The position numbers and the translations under genes were made by a program. Under the pieces are notes generated by a model. That model ran no database searches. It was not told the DNA's origin and saw only the letters and a list, made by a program, of their open reading frames with translations. Source: Pseudomonas koreensis (GTDB lineage: Bacteria > Pseudomonadota > Gammaproteobacteria > Pseudomonadales > Pseudomonadaceae). Taken from it: DNA of 64,000 nucleotides. The stretch is from NCBI RefSeq assembly GCF_025447595.1, contig NZ_JAOEJU010000001.1, positions 124,001 to 188,000 on the forward strand, given 5' to 3'. Of the stretch, positions 56,622-64,000 are shown piece by piece. How positions within the stretch are numbered: the stretch's first letter is position 1; each line of letters starts with the position of its first letter.

Positions 56622-57079
56622 AAGGACACCGCTGCCGGCTGCGACAACCGCAATACCGACAAATCCCCCGTGATGCGCTTGTACGCCAGGCGAATCGCCT
56701 CGATGTCACGCTCACGCTTCGGGCTGCTTTCGTGCAGGATCACAATCACCTTGGTCGCCAGTCGCTCGGGCACTTTCGCGTCGTGGTCCTTCCACTGCCC
56801 ATAGGCATCGAACACGCTGAACCCGTCCGGGAACCGCGTCGTCACTTCCTGATCGAGAAACTCGCGCCAGCGCGCCGGGCTCACCACACCTTCCTTGCCT
56901 TCCAGCGGCCCCACCGAGAAGTACAACTCGGTGCGTACCCACTGCGCTTGCGCCGGTCGTGTGGCATCGCCTTGCAGGGTCGAACTGACGGGATCTTTGG
57001 TATGCACGGAAACCGGAGGAGGGCTGGCACACCCGGCGACCGCCAGGAACAGTGCGGCCAGTAGAAAACGTTGCGGCAT
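56618..57079 (-). CDS. DUF3574 lipoprotein
   Basis: A 153-aa lipoprotein with lipobox V-A-G-C at residues about 14-17. The mature domain 'WVRTELYFSVGPLEGKEGVVSPARWREFLDQEVTTRFPDGFSVFDAYGQW' is the DUF3574 pattern, function unknown. It converges on the APC permease gene and overlaps its end by 4 bp. A start with AAGGAA is at 57079. Confidence 0.85.
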   Translation of the reverse strand: MPQRFLLAALFLAVAGCASPPPVSVHTKDPVSSTLQGDATRPAQAQWVRTELYFSVGPLEGKEGVVSPARWREFLDQEVTTRFPDGFSVFDAYGQWKDHDAKVPERLATKVIVILHESSPKRERDIEAIRLAYKRITGDLSVLRLSQPAAVSF

Positions 57080-57469
57080 GGAACTTCCTTATTGTTAAGA
57101 ACTGTCCCGAATTATAGAGGGGACGGTTAATAGCAATAAAAGATTAAAAAGTGGATCGTCGCTGAACTAATGGAATAAGCAAACAAAGTGAAAATAATGC
57201 CCGCTGGTTAGAACGATTATTTCTTTAAGTTATTTGCTTGGTGTTGGATCGAATATCCATGACATTTAAAAACCTGCTAGCGCATTTGGCGGATCTGTCA
57301 TTGCGTCTAATATGCTGCTGCAGCGGTTCAAGTCGCACGGAACGCTGCACTTGAAGCGTTTGAACAGCAGTTTTTGCTGCTCGATGGACAGCTTGTTGCG
57401 GATTTCCCGATCCTTAGAATCCGCCCCATCAACTTCTCATCCAGTTCTTAATCCTCAGGGAGCTACACC
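57080..57469 (+). promoter_or_regulatory. Long leader of the Met-rich gene, with RNA hairpins
   Basis: A 390-bp gap. The first half is AT-rich and may hold promoters for both flanking genes. A 7-bp inverted repeat TTCAAGT/ACTTGAA lies at 57327-57355, followed by an AGCAG-TTTTT-GCTGCT-type hairpin around 57365-57380. No gene is convincing. If transcription starts in the AT-rich half, the mRNA leader exceeds 150 nt and could act as a control element. Confidence 0.4.
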
Positions 57470-57979
57470 ATGATGAACGCCATGCAGATGCAAATGCCGA
57501 TGAACGCCAACATGCCGATGATGCCGATGACGGGCATGCCGATGATGATGGCGACCATGAGCTGCGACATGATGGACGACGGCATGATGTGCAAGATGAT
57601 GCCGGCCGCTGGCATGGACATGGCCATGTTCAAGAACAGCGCTGAAATGATGCAGATGATGATGGACTGCGGCATGCCGATGATGATGCATTGCGGCAAC
57701 ATGAGCATGATGTGCATGTCCCCGGCGGCCATGGCCATGCCGATGATGAACATGATGATGCCGATGCCGATTATGGGCATGCCGATGCCATCGATGAAGT
57801 GCGTGATGGAATGCACGATGATGGCCGACTGCATGATGTGCAAAATCATGCCGATGCCGGGCATGAACATGGACATGATGAAGAACTGCTGCGCCCTGAT
57901 GATGAAGATGATGAACGACTGCAGCATGCCGATGATGATGAGCTGCAACGGCATGCCGATGATGTGCTGCACCTGCTGA
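57470..57979 (+). CDS. Methionine/cysteine-rich protein with an internal duplication
   Basis: A 169-aa protein with, by my count, 71 Met (42%) and 16 Cys. Two repeats of about 51 residues align with one single-residue shift: C32-x8-C41 ... D66-C67-x-M-P-M-M-M-x-C75 ... C82, and C115-x8-C124 ... D150-C151-x-M-P-M-M-M-x-C159 ... C166. The repeats include 'C-K-(M/I)-M-P-x-x-G-M-(D/N)-M' and 'M-(F/M)-K-N' in both copies. The conserved Cys and the ordered repeats argue against a sequencing artefact. AGGGAG lies 7 nt before the ATG and a strong terminator follows, so it is a real transcription unit. Thioether and thiol clusters suggest soft-metal (Cu(I), Ag, Hg) binding or an oxidant sink; this is inference. 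No signal peptide is evident. Confidence 0.8.
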   Translation: MMNAMQMQMPMNANMPMMPMTGMPMMMATMSCDMMDDGMMCKMMPAAGMDMAMFKNSAEMMQMMMDCGMPMMMHCGNMSMMCMSPAAMAMPMMNMMMPMPIMGMPMPSMKCVMECTMMADCMMCKIMPMPGMNMDMMKNCCALMMKMMNDCSMPMMMSCNGMPMMCCTC

Positions 57980-57992
57980 TTCTTCAGGCATG

Positions 57993-58029
57993 AAAAAGCC
58001 CGACCGGGAAATTCCCGGTCGGGCTTTTT
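57993..58029. terminator. Bidirectional rho-independent terminator
   Basis: AAAAAGCCCGACCGGGAA (57993-58010) and its near-perfect complement ending GGGCTTTTT (58029) form a long GC stem flanked by A and T runs. It ends the Met-rich gene on the plus strand and the cupin-HTH regulator gene on the minus strand. Confidence 0.9.
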
Positions 58030-58045
58030 GTTGTCTGTCTGTTTA

Positions 58046-58693
58046 TCAGTCCAGGCGTTCGGGGTAGGTCACTACCAGATACGCCACCGCTTCACTGTCG
58101 GCGGGGTTGCGATAACGGTGGGGCTGGTCGGCGTAGAACAGGATCGAATCACCCGTCGACAACAGATAGCGCTCGTCGTTGACGCTGATCTCCAGCACGC
58201 CCTGGGCCACCACCAGATTTTCCTGCACGCCTGGACCATGCCCCTCGGATTGATCCTCGCCCAGCGGGCTCAGGCGCAGTTCATAGAATTCCGACTGGCG
58301 CGCTACATCAAATGGAAACAGCGCGCGGCTGACAAAGGCGCCACTCGCGCTGACCAGCCGCTTGCTCTGGCTCGCCGACAACACGGCCACGCCTTCAAAC
58401 GCGCGGTGTTCAAGAAATGCCGCCACCGACACCTTCAAACCCTTGGCGATTTTGCACAGCACCTTGATCGACGGCACGCTGCGCCCGGATTCGATCTGTG
58501 CCAGCATCGCCCGGCTCACGCCGCACTGGCGGGCGAGGGCATCAAGCGACAGATGCCGCTTGCCGCGCAGGCGTTGCAGGTTCTGCGCGACGCGTTCACA
58601 GATCGGGTCTTCTTCCAGGGAGTCGAGGTTGTTCAGGTCCAGCACAGGTTCGTCGGCGCTCGCCAGAAAGCGCGAGGGTTCACGGGCGTTCAC
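58046..58693 (-). CDS. XRE-family regulator with cupin domain
   Basis: A 215-aa protein. Residues about 35-95 are an HTH_3 domain (VAQNLQRLRGKRHLSLDALARQCGVSRAMLAQIESGRSVPSIKVLCKIAKGLKV, read in parts). Residues about 130-205 are a small cupin (VQENLVVAQGVLEISVNDERYLLSTGDSILFYADQPHRY). Such proteins sense amino acids or polyamines. The GTG at 58693 overlaps the TGA of the 53-aa gene (GTGA), so translation is coupled; an ATG at 58774 would lie fully inside that gene. Confidence 0.88.
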   Translation of the reverse strand: MNAREPSRFLASADEPVLDLNNLDSLEEDPICERVAQNLQRLRGKRHLSLDALARQCGVSRAMLAQIESGRSVPSIKVLCKIAKGLKVSVAAFLEHRAFEGVAVLSASQSKRLVSASGAFVSRALFPFDVARQSEFYELRLSPLGEDQSEGHGPGVQENLVVAQGVLEISVNDERYLLSTGDSILFYADQPHRYRNPADSEAVAYLVVTYPERLD

Positions 58694-58851
58694 GCTTGAC
58701 GCGTCTCGCCGGAACGAGCGGCCTGCACCCACTGGTAAGCCTGATAACCGGCATTGCGCGCATACATTTCCCACATCAGCCGGGCCTGTTGCTGGGCGTG
58801 GCGGCGTTTGCGGTAGACGGCGAAGTCGATCAGGTTGTCAGTCGGTTTCAT
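58690..58851 (-). CDS. 53-aa basic protein coupled to the XRE-cupin regulator
   Basis: It starts MKPTDNLIDFAVYRKRRHAQ and ends WVQAARSGETRQA. It is basic and aromatic, with a likely amphipathic helix (RKRRHAQQQARLMWEMYARNAGY). Its TGA overlaps the regulator start by 4 bp. No family is recognised; it may assist the regulator or be a small conserved Pseudomonas protein. An in-frame ATG at 58983 would add 44 residues with no support. Confidence 0.65.
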   Translation of the reverse strand: MKPTDNLIDFAVYRKRRHAQQQARLMWEMYARNAGYQAYQWVQAARSGETRQA

Positions 58852-58963
58852 GGCGCACTTCACTGTGTTCAATGACGGGATGAGGTGAGAGTACGCCGAG
58901 ATTTTTATAACGATAAATACTGATTGTTTATTTATTAATGCTTTTTGGTTATTTTCTGGTTTG

Positions 58964-59848
58964 TCACATCGGGGCGAATGCATTCAACAGAAAATCCCGC
59001 ACATACACCCGGCTCGGACTCTGCAGCGCGCTCTTGCGCCACACCAGATACAGCACGTTGACCGGCGCTTCAGTCGGTACGGTCGGGGAAATCAGGCGGC
59101 CAGCGGCAATCGCATCGGCACACTGATAATCCGGCAGAACCGTCCAGCCGTGGCCGCCGATGGCGAGGTCCTTGATGATCCGCAGGTCCGGAATGGTCAG
59201 CGCCGCTTGCAGTTGCGGAGCGATCTGGAACATCGACGACCACAGCGGACGCACCAGCGCCAGGTCTTCGTCGAAGGCAATCAGCGGGACTTGAGTCAGT
59301 TGCTCCTGCGTCGGGTGTTGGCCCAAGCGATCAAGCAGGCTCGGCGCGTAGACCAGCAGCATGCGTTCGGTCAGCAGATGGGCGAACCCATGGGTCTGCT
59401 CGTCGGGCAGGGAAGCGGTGATTGCGAAATCGATCTGCTTTGATTCGAGCATCTCGTAGATGCGCTTTCTCGTGCCGGTGTGAAAACGCAGCAAAAATCC
59501 TTCATCCATCAACGGTGCGAGGCGGGCGGCGACTTGCGAGTGAATGAAGTCCGAAGGGCCGACCAGATGAATCGTGCCGCCCTTGAGCAGGCCGGGGCGC
59601 AGCGAGGCGATCTTGTTTTCCAGACCATCCAGGTAAGGTGCGACCGAGCGGGCCAGCTCATCGGCGGCTTCAGTCGGTTCAACGCCTCGTGGCAGTCGAT
59701 GGAACAGCGGTTTGCCCACCAGCGCTTCCACAGCCTGGACATGCATCGAAGCCGCCGGCTGGGTGATGCCCAGATGCTCGGCAGCTTTGGAAAACGACTT
59801 GGCGCGGTAGGCTTCGAGGAAGGTTCGCAGGTGCGTGAGGTGGCTCAT
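58964..59848 (-). CDS. LysR-family transcriptional regulator
   Basis: A 294-aa protein. The HTH is 'HLRTFLEAYRAKSFSKAAEHLGITQPAASMHVQAVEALVG' read in parts (residues 5-50), with the LysR linker 'LFHRLPRGVEPTEAADEL'. The effector domain follows ('IHLVGPSDFIHSQVAARLAPLM'). It may regulate the MFS gene lying 104 bp upstream on the same strand, but the two are not divergent. Confidence 0.92.
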   Translation of the reverse strand: MSHLTHLRTFLEAYRAKSFSKAAEHLGITQPAASMHVQAVEALVGKPLFHRLPRGVEPTEAADELARSVAPYLDGLENKIASLRPGLLKGGTIHLVGPSDFIHSQVAARLAPLMDEGFLLRFHTGTRKRIYEMLESKQIDFAITASLPDEQTHGFAHLLTERMLLVYAPSLLDRLGQHPTQEQLTQVPLIAFDEDLALVRPLWSSMFQIAPQLQAALTIPDLRIIKDLAIGGHGWTVLPDYQCADAIAAGRLISPTVPTEAPVNVLYLVWRKSALQSPSRVYVRDFLLNAFAPM

Positions 59849-59952
59849 GGGTTGGCGACGTCCGGGGGCTGAGTCTGTTTTTTACCATGGCGGGTGACAG
59901 GAGTGCTCGCCTCGGGAAAACGCCGTTGCAGCGTTTCCCGAAGCGAGGCCGA

Positions 59953-61140
59953 TCAGGCGTTATCGGCCGGGCGATAACGCGGTGCGGAGCTCGCGGACAT
60001 CTGCCCGAGAATCAGCAGCAAACCCAGTGCCGAAACCACGGCGCCGGCGAGGCCGACGTAGCTCAGGCCAATCTGGCTGATGGTCACGCCACCGGCCACC
60101 GAGCCGAGGGCAATTCCGGAGTTGAACCCGGCAATGTTCAGGCCTGCTGCGACGCCGTGGGCGTGAGGCGCATGCTGCTCGGCAATCCCGATCAGTCTCG
60201 CCTGCAAGGCCGGCACGGCCGCGAAGCTGAACATTCCGAGCAACGCCACCAGCACGCCCATCAACACCGCCGAACCGGAAAACGCCCACATGCCCGCGGT
60301 GACCAGCGCGATGCCGGCAATCAGCGTGGCGCTGGCACGGTCGACGCCCCAGGCATCGGTGAGTTTGCCGCCGAGCACGTTGCCGATGGCAGCCATCACG
60401 CCGTACAGCAACATGAACACGCCGACGGTGGCGGCGGTGGTGCCGGTGACATCCGTCAGCACCGGAGCGATGTAGGTGTAGGCCACAAACGAACCGGCGT
60501 AACCGAGCACCGTGACCAGCGCACCGGCCAGCAGCTTGCGATTCAACAATGCCTTGAGGCTGTTGATTGCCGAACCGCTGTCGGCGGCGGTCGGCAGTGG
60601 ATCGCGCATGCCGAACAGCAGTCCAAAGAAACCGATCGCACCGAACAGCGCGATGGCGGCCAGCACCAGACGCCACGACATCACGCCGCCCAGATAGGTG
60701 CTGATCGGCACGCCGATCGCCATTGCCAGCGTAAAACCACCAAACACCACGGCGACGGCGCTGCCTGCCCGGCCGGGACCCGCCAGTCGCGCGGCGGTAC
60801 TGGACGCCACGGCCAAGAACAGACCATGCCCCATGCCGGCGATGAAGCGGGCGATCAGCATCAGCGTCAGGGTGCTGGAAAACGCTGCGGCCAGACTGCC
60901 GGCACTGAACACCAGCGCCGTCGCCAGCATCACGTTTTTGCGTGACCAACTGGCCGTAAGTGCACTGAAGATCGGTGCAGCAACGGTGGCGCCCAAGGCA
61001 TAGGCAGTGATAGTTGCGCCGGTGGCTTCGACGTTGACGCCGAGACTTTGCGCCATGACCTCGGTCAGGCCGATCGGCACGAATTCAGCAAGCCCGAGGG
61101 CGAAGGCGCTGAGGGTGAAGATGTAAATGACAAATGGCAT
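59953..61140 (-). CDS. MFS transporter, sugar or drug efflux type
   Basis: A 395-aa 12-helix MFS protein of the AraJ/DHA1 group ('FTLSAFALGLAEFVPIGLTEVMAQSLGV' in helix 1, 'ALGATVAAPIFSALTASWSRKNVM' loop motif A, 'FIAGMGHGLFLAVASSTAARL'). Start MPFVIYIF at 61140 has GAGAGGC upstream; the ATG 15 nt earlier is unlikely. The substrate is unknown. Confidence 0.9.
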   Translation of the reverse strand: MPFVIYIFTLSAFALGLAEFVPIGLTEVMAQSLGVNVEATGATITAYALGATVAAPIFSALTASWSRKNVMLATALVFSAGSLAAAFSSTLTLMLIARFIAGMGHGLFLAVASSTAARLAGPGRAGSAVAVVFGGFTLAMAIGVPISTYLGGVMSWRLVLAAIALFGAIGFFGLLFGMRDPLPTAADSGSAINSLKALLNRKLLAGALVTVLGYAGSFVAYTYIAPVLTDVTGTTAATVGVFMLLYGVMAAIGNVLGGKLTDAWGVDRASATLIAGIALVTAGMWAFSGSAVLMGVLVALLGMFSFAAVPALQARLIGIAEQHAPHAHGVAAGLNIAGFNSGIALGSVAGGVTISQIGLSYVGLAGAVVSALGLLLILGQMSASSAPRYRPADNA

Positions 61141-61251
61141 GGGAGCCTCTCGCAAGTGGAAGATGGCGAGAGGCTAGGTATTGCGTATCTATAAAAGAAA
61201 TTCTGTTTTTGGCGTGCAGGTATAAAAATATTGATGGGTTTTCAATAAGCG

Positions 61252-61287
61252 CAAAAAAAAGGCGCGTGAGTTTTTGACTCACGCGCC
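61252..61287 (-). terminator. Rho-independent terminator of the alcohol dehydrogenase gene
   Basis: GGCGCGTGAGT (61261-61271) and ACTCACGCGCC (61277-61287) form a perfect 11-bp stem; on the minus strand it is followed by eight T. It sits just after the stop of the dehydrogenase gene. Confidence 0.9.
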
Positions 61288-61294
61288 TCTGGGT

Positions 61295-62326
61295 TCATTT
61301 GCTGGCGTTCAACACAATCCGGTACCGCGCCTTGCCGCTGCGCAGATGGTCGACGGCTTCGTTGACCTTGCTCATCGGAAATTCCTCCACCTGCGGCAGG
61401 ATCTGATGCCGCGCGCAGAACTCAAGCATGGTCGCTGCCGTGGCGGGCGAGCCGACCGGGGAGGCTGACAGGGATTTCTGTTGAGGAATGAGATTGAACA
61501 CGTGCACCGGGATCGCGTCGGGCACGATGCCGACGAAGTGCAGTCGGCCCTTGCCGCGCAGGGTGGCGAGCATGGCCGTCCAGTCGAGGTTGGCGTTGGC
61601 GGTGATCAGCAGAAAGTCGAGAGTGCCGGCAATCGCTTTCAGCGCTTCGCTGTCGGTCGAGGCGACGACCTTGTGGGCGCCGAGGCGCTTGGCTTCGTCC
61701 TGTTTGCTCAGGGACGAGGTGAAGGCAGTGACGTCGCATCCCCAGGCATTGAGAAACCGTAGCGCCAGGTGACCGAGGCCGCCGATGCCCACCACGCCGA
61801 CCCGGTCAGTCGGCTTGATGCCGAACTCCACCAGCGGATTGAAGACCGTGGAGCCGGCGCAGAACAACGGACCGGCGAGGGCCGGGTCGAGGTTGTCCGG
61901 GAGTTTCAGCGCCCAGGCCCAGTGGGTGCGCAGGCGATCGGCGAATCCTCCATGACTGCCGATGATCGTCGGTTTGGCGGTGGCGCAAAGGTGATGGGAA
62001 CCGCCGATGCAGGACGAGCAATGCATGCAGCTGCCCTTGTACCAGCCGATCCCCACGCGCTGGCCAACTTCCAGACCGCGCACCTGCGGGCCTGTGCGCA
62101 CGATGCGGCCGACCACTTCATGGCCGGGAATGAACGGGTATTGGCTGATGCCCCAGTCGTTGTCGATCAGCGACTGGTCGGAGTGACAGACGCCGCAGTA
62201 CTCCACGGCGACTTCGACCTCTTCATCTCCCAGCGGGCCAGGGTCGTAACTGAAGCGCTCCAGCGGCGTGCCGGCCGAGGTGGCGGCCCAGCCGGTGAAT
62301 GTCGTGGGTTCGGTGTTATTGCTCAT
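61295..62326 (-). CDS. NAD(P)-dependent zinc alcohol dehydrogenase (YahK/cinnamyl type)
   Basis: A 343-aa medium-chain dehydrogenase. The catalytic zinc ligands are in 'YCGVCHSDQSLID' (Cys) and 'PGHEVVGRIV' (His-Glu). The structural zinc is in the 'CMHCSSCIGGSHHLC' loop. The cofactor motif is GIGGLGHLALRFL. Segment wording matches YahK/CAD aldehyde reductases. The GTGGCGGCC-like start region is preceded by GGAGGTGTCCC on the minus strand, a strong ribosome site. Confidence 0.92.
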   Translation of the reverse strand: MSNNTEPTTFTGWAATSAGTPLERFSYDPGPLGDEEVEVAVEYCGVCHSDQSLIDNDWGISQYPFIPGHEVVGRIVRTGPQVRGLEVGQRVGIGWYKGSCMHCSSCIGGSHHLCATAKPTIIGSHGGFADRLRTHWAWALKLPDNLDPALAGPLFCAGSTVFNPLVEFGIKPTDRVGVVGIGGLGHLALRFLNAWGCDVTAFTSSLSKQDEAKRLGAHKVVASTDSEALKAIAGTLDFLLITANANLDWTAMLATLRGKGRLHFVGIVPDAIPVHVFNLIPQQKSLSASPVGSPATAATMLEFCARHQILPQVEEFPMSKVNEAVDHLRSGKARYRIVLNASK

Positions 62327-62377
62327 GGGACACCTCCAGATCTGGCGCTGCGGGCGCAGCCTGAAGAGTCTAGCGTG

Positions 62378-62623
62378 TCATCGAGCGGGCGCTAGCCAGG
62401 TGTTCAGCACGCGCCGATCGAGTTCTTCCCAATCCGCCATGCCCAGCACTCGCGTGGTATTGAGGCCGCGCAGATAACCGCGTAACTGATTGGCCGCGGC
62501 CCGCACCGACTCCGAATTGTCCGCTGATTGGCCCAGCACGGTTTCGTATTCGACCAGGTATTCGGCCACCCGGTCGCGGAATTCGGGCAGGACGGCATCG
62601 CGGATCAGGTCAAAGGTTCGCAC
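62378..62623 (-). CDS. Conserved 81-aa protein of unknown function
   Basis: A small soluble, helical acidic protein (MRTFDLIRDAVLPEFRDRVAE... LDRRVLNTWLAPAR). No motif is recognised. It lies 51 bp upstream of the alcohol dehydrogenase gene on the same strand, possibly co-transcribed. Its ribosome site is weak. Confidence 0.6.
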   Translation of the reverse strand: MRTFDLIRDAVLPEFRDRVAEYLVEYETVLGQSADNSESVRAAANQLRGYLRGLNTTRVLGMADWEELDRRVLNTWLAPAR

Positions 62624-62786
62624 GGGTAATCCTCATCTGTTTTCGTTGTGATTGAGTGTGGCGCAGTCTGCACGCGGTTCAACTATTGCTTCAAGTAATA
62701 GTGACCATCAAGAAACGCAAGTTCTGCTTTGACGCCGATGGGCGGAAAATCGCCTCCATCGAACACGCCGCTGAAGGAATTGCGCG

Positions 62787-63434
62787 ATGAAGACTTTGAC
62801 CCGACTGGCTGTAGTCGCCCTGCTGATGGGCGGGGTGGCCGCCACCGTAGCCCCGGCTTACGCAGACGACGCCAAATCGTGCCATTTTCTGCCCGTCGCC
62901 GGCAGCAGCGCCTCGCTGCAGCACTCGCAAACCGTCGGTGTGTTGTACAGCGAGAACACCCTGGACAACTTGCAATACCTCGAGCGGTACCACGATGTGG
63001 CGGTGAACGGTGCCAAGGATGCGCTCGATGCGCGGATTCGTGACGCCTTCGTCGACAGCTCCGATCCGGAACTGGCCATCGACTGGCTGATGAGCTCGCT
63101 GCAACAGCAGTTCCTCTCGGTGACTGTCTACGAAAGCCTCGATGCGCTGATGCAGGCGCATCCGGATGTGGTGGTGATGCTCGACACCCACAACCAGTTG
63201 CTGACCCAGCGCAACAGTCAGGTCGAAGCGCGTTTCGCCGCACGCTTCTACGACGCCAACCTGCAATACATCGGCAAGGCCGAAGGCGCGGTGGAGAAGC
63301 AACTGCCGTCGGTGTGGGTACACAACAAGGCAGCGCCCGAAATCGCTGCCGGGATCGAACAGCAGCGCGACCTGCAACTGAGTGCCTTGAAGCAGTTCGA
63401 CGACTCGCTCAAAGCCTTGGTGAGTGCAGGCTGA
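62787..63434 (+). CDS. Exported protein of unknown function
   Basis: A 215-aa protein with a signal peptide (LTRLAVVALLMGGVAATVAPAYA). The mature domain contains 'VGVLYSENTLDNLQYLERYHDVAVNGAKDALDARIRDAF' and 'AHPDVVVMLDTHNQLLTQRN', recalling substrate-like or ATPase-transport-associated periplasmic proteins, but I cannot name a family. It is probably followed in the same transcript by the small lipoprotein gene. Confidence 0.75.
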   Translation: MKTLTRLAVVALLMGGVAATVAPAYADDAKSCHFLPVAGSSASLQHSQTVGVLYSENTLDNLQYLERYHDVAVNGAKDALDARIRDAFVDSSDPELAIDWLMSSLQQQFLSVTVYESLDALMQAHPDVVVMLDTHNQLLTQRNSQVEARFAARFYDANLQYIGKAEGAVEKQLPSVWVHNKAAPEIAAGIEQQRDLQLSALKQFDDSLKALVSAG

Positions 63435-63520
63435 ACACCCTAATCAAAAACGGCAACGGCAGTGCCCGTGACACTGAACGTTGCCGAAGAACCGAAACTT
63501 TTATTTTCAGGATTTTTTCC

Positions 63521-63859
63521 ATGCGTGCTTTTTTTGTTCCTGCCATGGCGTTTGCCGCTTTTGTGAGCGGTTGTGCGACGGCTCCAAACGATCCGACTCA
63601 GGTTTTGCAGACCCACAAGACACCTGCCCAATACGCTGAATGTGTCGTGCCGAAATTGCAGGGCAGCGCGCTGAATCCAACGGTTTCGCAGACCCAGCGC
63701 AGTTATCGCATCGTGGTGCCGAGCAAGGTCGCGGCGGACAACGTGCTCGAAGCCTATAAGGCTCAGGACGGTGGCAAGGTCTTTCTGTATGAACGCCATT
63801 TGCTGGCATCGAGCCTGATGCCCTCGAGTTTTGAACGTGCCGCGCAGGAATGCCTGTAA
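63521..63859 (+). CDS. Small predicted lipoprotein
   Basis: A 112-aa protein with lipobox V-S-G-C at residues about 15-18 (PAMAFAAFVSGCATAP). The mature part contains 'QRSYRIVVPSKVAADNVLEAYKAQDGGKVFLYERHLL' and two Cys (AECVVPK and AQECL) that may pair. The ATG at 63521 is preferred because an earlier in-frame start at 63314 lacks a signal peptide and overlaps the preceding gene. Family not recognised. Confidence 0.75.
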   Translation: MRAFFVPAMAFAAFVSGCATAPNDPTQVLQTHKTPAQYAECVVPKLQGSALNPTVSQTQRSYRIVVPSKVAADNVLEAYKAQDGGKVFLYERHLLASSLMPSSFERAAQECL

Positions 63860-63915
63860 TCGCTGAACGCTTTTGAAGATGCTCCTTTGGTTGGCCGCAA
63901 CCAACCAATTCTTTG

Positions 63916-63942
63916 CCCCGCACCTTGCGGGGCTTTTTTTTG
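63916..63942 (+). terminator. Rho-independent terminator after the small lipoprotein
   Basis: GCCCCGC (63916-63922) and GCGGGGC (63928-63934) form a 7-bp stem around ACCTT, followed by eight T. Confidence 0.92.
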
Positions 63943-64000
63943 CCCGGCATTTGGCGCAGTCGGCGCTACGCTGGATAGCGGAAAAGGGTTTCGGGAGAAC

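Noticed and set aside
57455..57991. His-rich antisense open frame opposite the Met-rich gene
   Set aside because: Direct consequence of ATG/CAT complementarity; no ribosome site, and it runs into the shared terminator.
59887..59945. GGGAAAACGCC/GCGTTTCCC hairpin after the MFS gene as a terminator
   Set aside because: The stem is imperfect and no T-run follows on the minus strand.
1..64000. CRISPR arrays, rRNA genes, insertion sequences
   Set aside because: No regularly spaced repeats, rRNA-like stretches, transposase genes or terminal inverted repeats were seen.

Overview
The window looks like chromosomal DNA of a fluorescent Pseudomonas (P. fluorescens group). It is mostly GC-rich, carries Pseudomonas-type REP palindromes ending in TGTGGGAGCGAG-like arms, and encodes xylose (xyl/xut), trans-4-hydroxy-L-proline (lhp/hyp), benzoate (ben) and catechol ortho-cleavage (cat) pathways plus an orphan type VI secretion hcp-vgrG-rhs locus. 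Assignments rest on reading motifs and gene order only; no searches were run.

Layout. 1-3.7 kb: the end of an oxidoreductase gene, a LysR regulator, then an unusual tRNA-Arg(CCU)-like gene sitting 24 bp upstream of a 758-aa protein I do not recognise. 3.7-10.4 kb: xylose uptake and isomerisation (xylA, xylFGH) under a divergent XylR. 10.4-18.3 kb: hydroxyproline catabolism (permease, 2-epimerase, deaminase, semialdehyde dehydrogenase, D-hydroxyproline oxidase) with a divergent PAS-AraC regulator, and a small lipoprotein. 18.5-26.1 kb: an AT-richer accessory block with a Septu-like ATPase/HNH pair and a lone ATPase-TOPRIM/DUF4435-like protein, on either side of a GC-rich TonB receptor gene. 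26.2-33.4 kb: benR-benABCD-catBCA, a full route from benzoate to the beta-ketoadipate enol-lactone. 33.5-44.4 kb: hcp, vgrG with a transthyretin-like adapter, an Rhs effector with an AHH nuclease tip, its probable immunity gene, a separate PAAR gene and a string of immunity-like genes. 44.6-56.6 kb: a same-strand transport block (2OG-Fe oxygenase, MetQNI-like ABC, sugar-type ABC, molybdopterin oxidoreductase, TonB receptor, APC permease). 56.6-64 kb: a DUF3574 lipoprotein, an extraordinary methionine/cysteine-rich protein (about 42% Met), a cupin-HTH regulator with a 53-aa partner, a LysR regulator, an MFS transporter, an alcohol dehydrogenase and small periplasmic or lipoprotein genes.

Regulatory theme: AANAANAA motifs, the Hfq/Crc catabolite-repression signature of Pseudomonas, lie at the starts of xylA, xylF, the deaminase lhpC, benA and catA, which suggests that these catabolic blocks share carbon catabolite repression.

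The best candidates for something undescribed are the tRNA + 758-aa protein unit at 1.2-3.6 kb, the duplicated Met/Cys-rich protein at 57.5 kb, and the nuclease/ATPase block at 18.5-26 kb.
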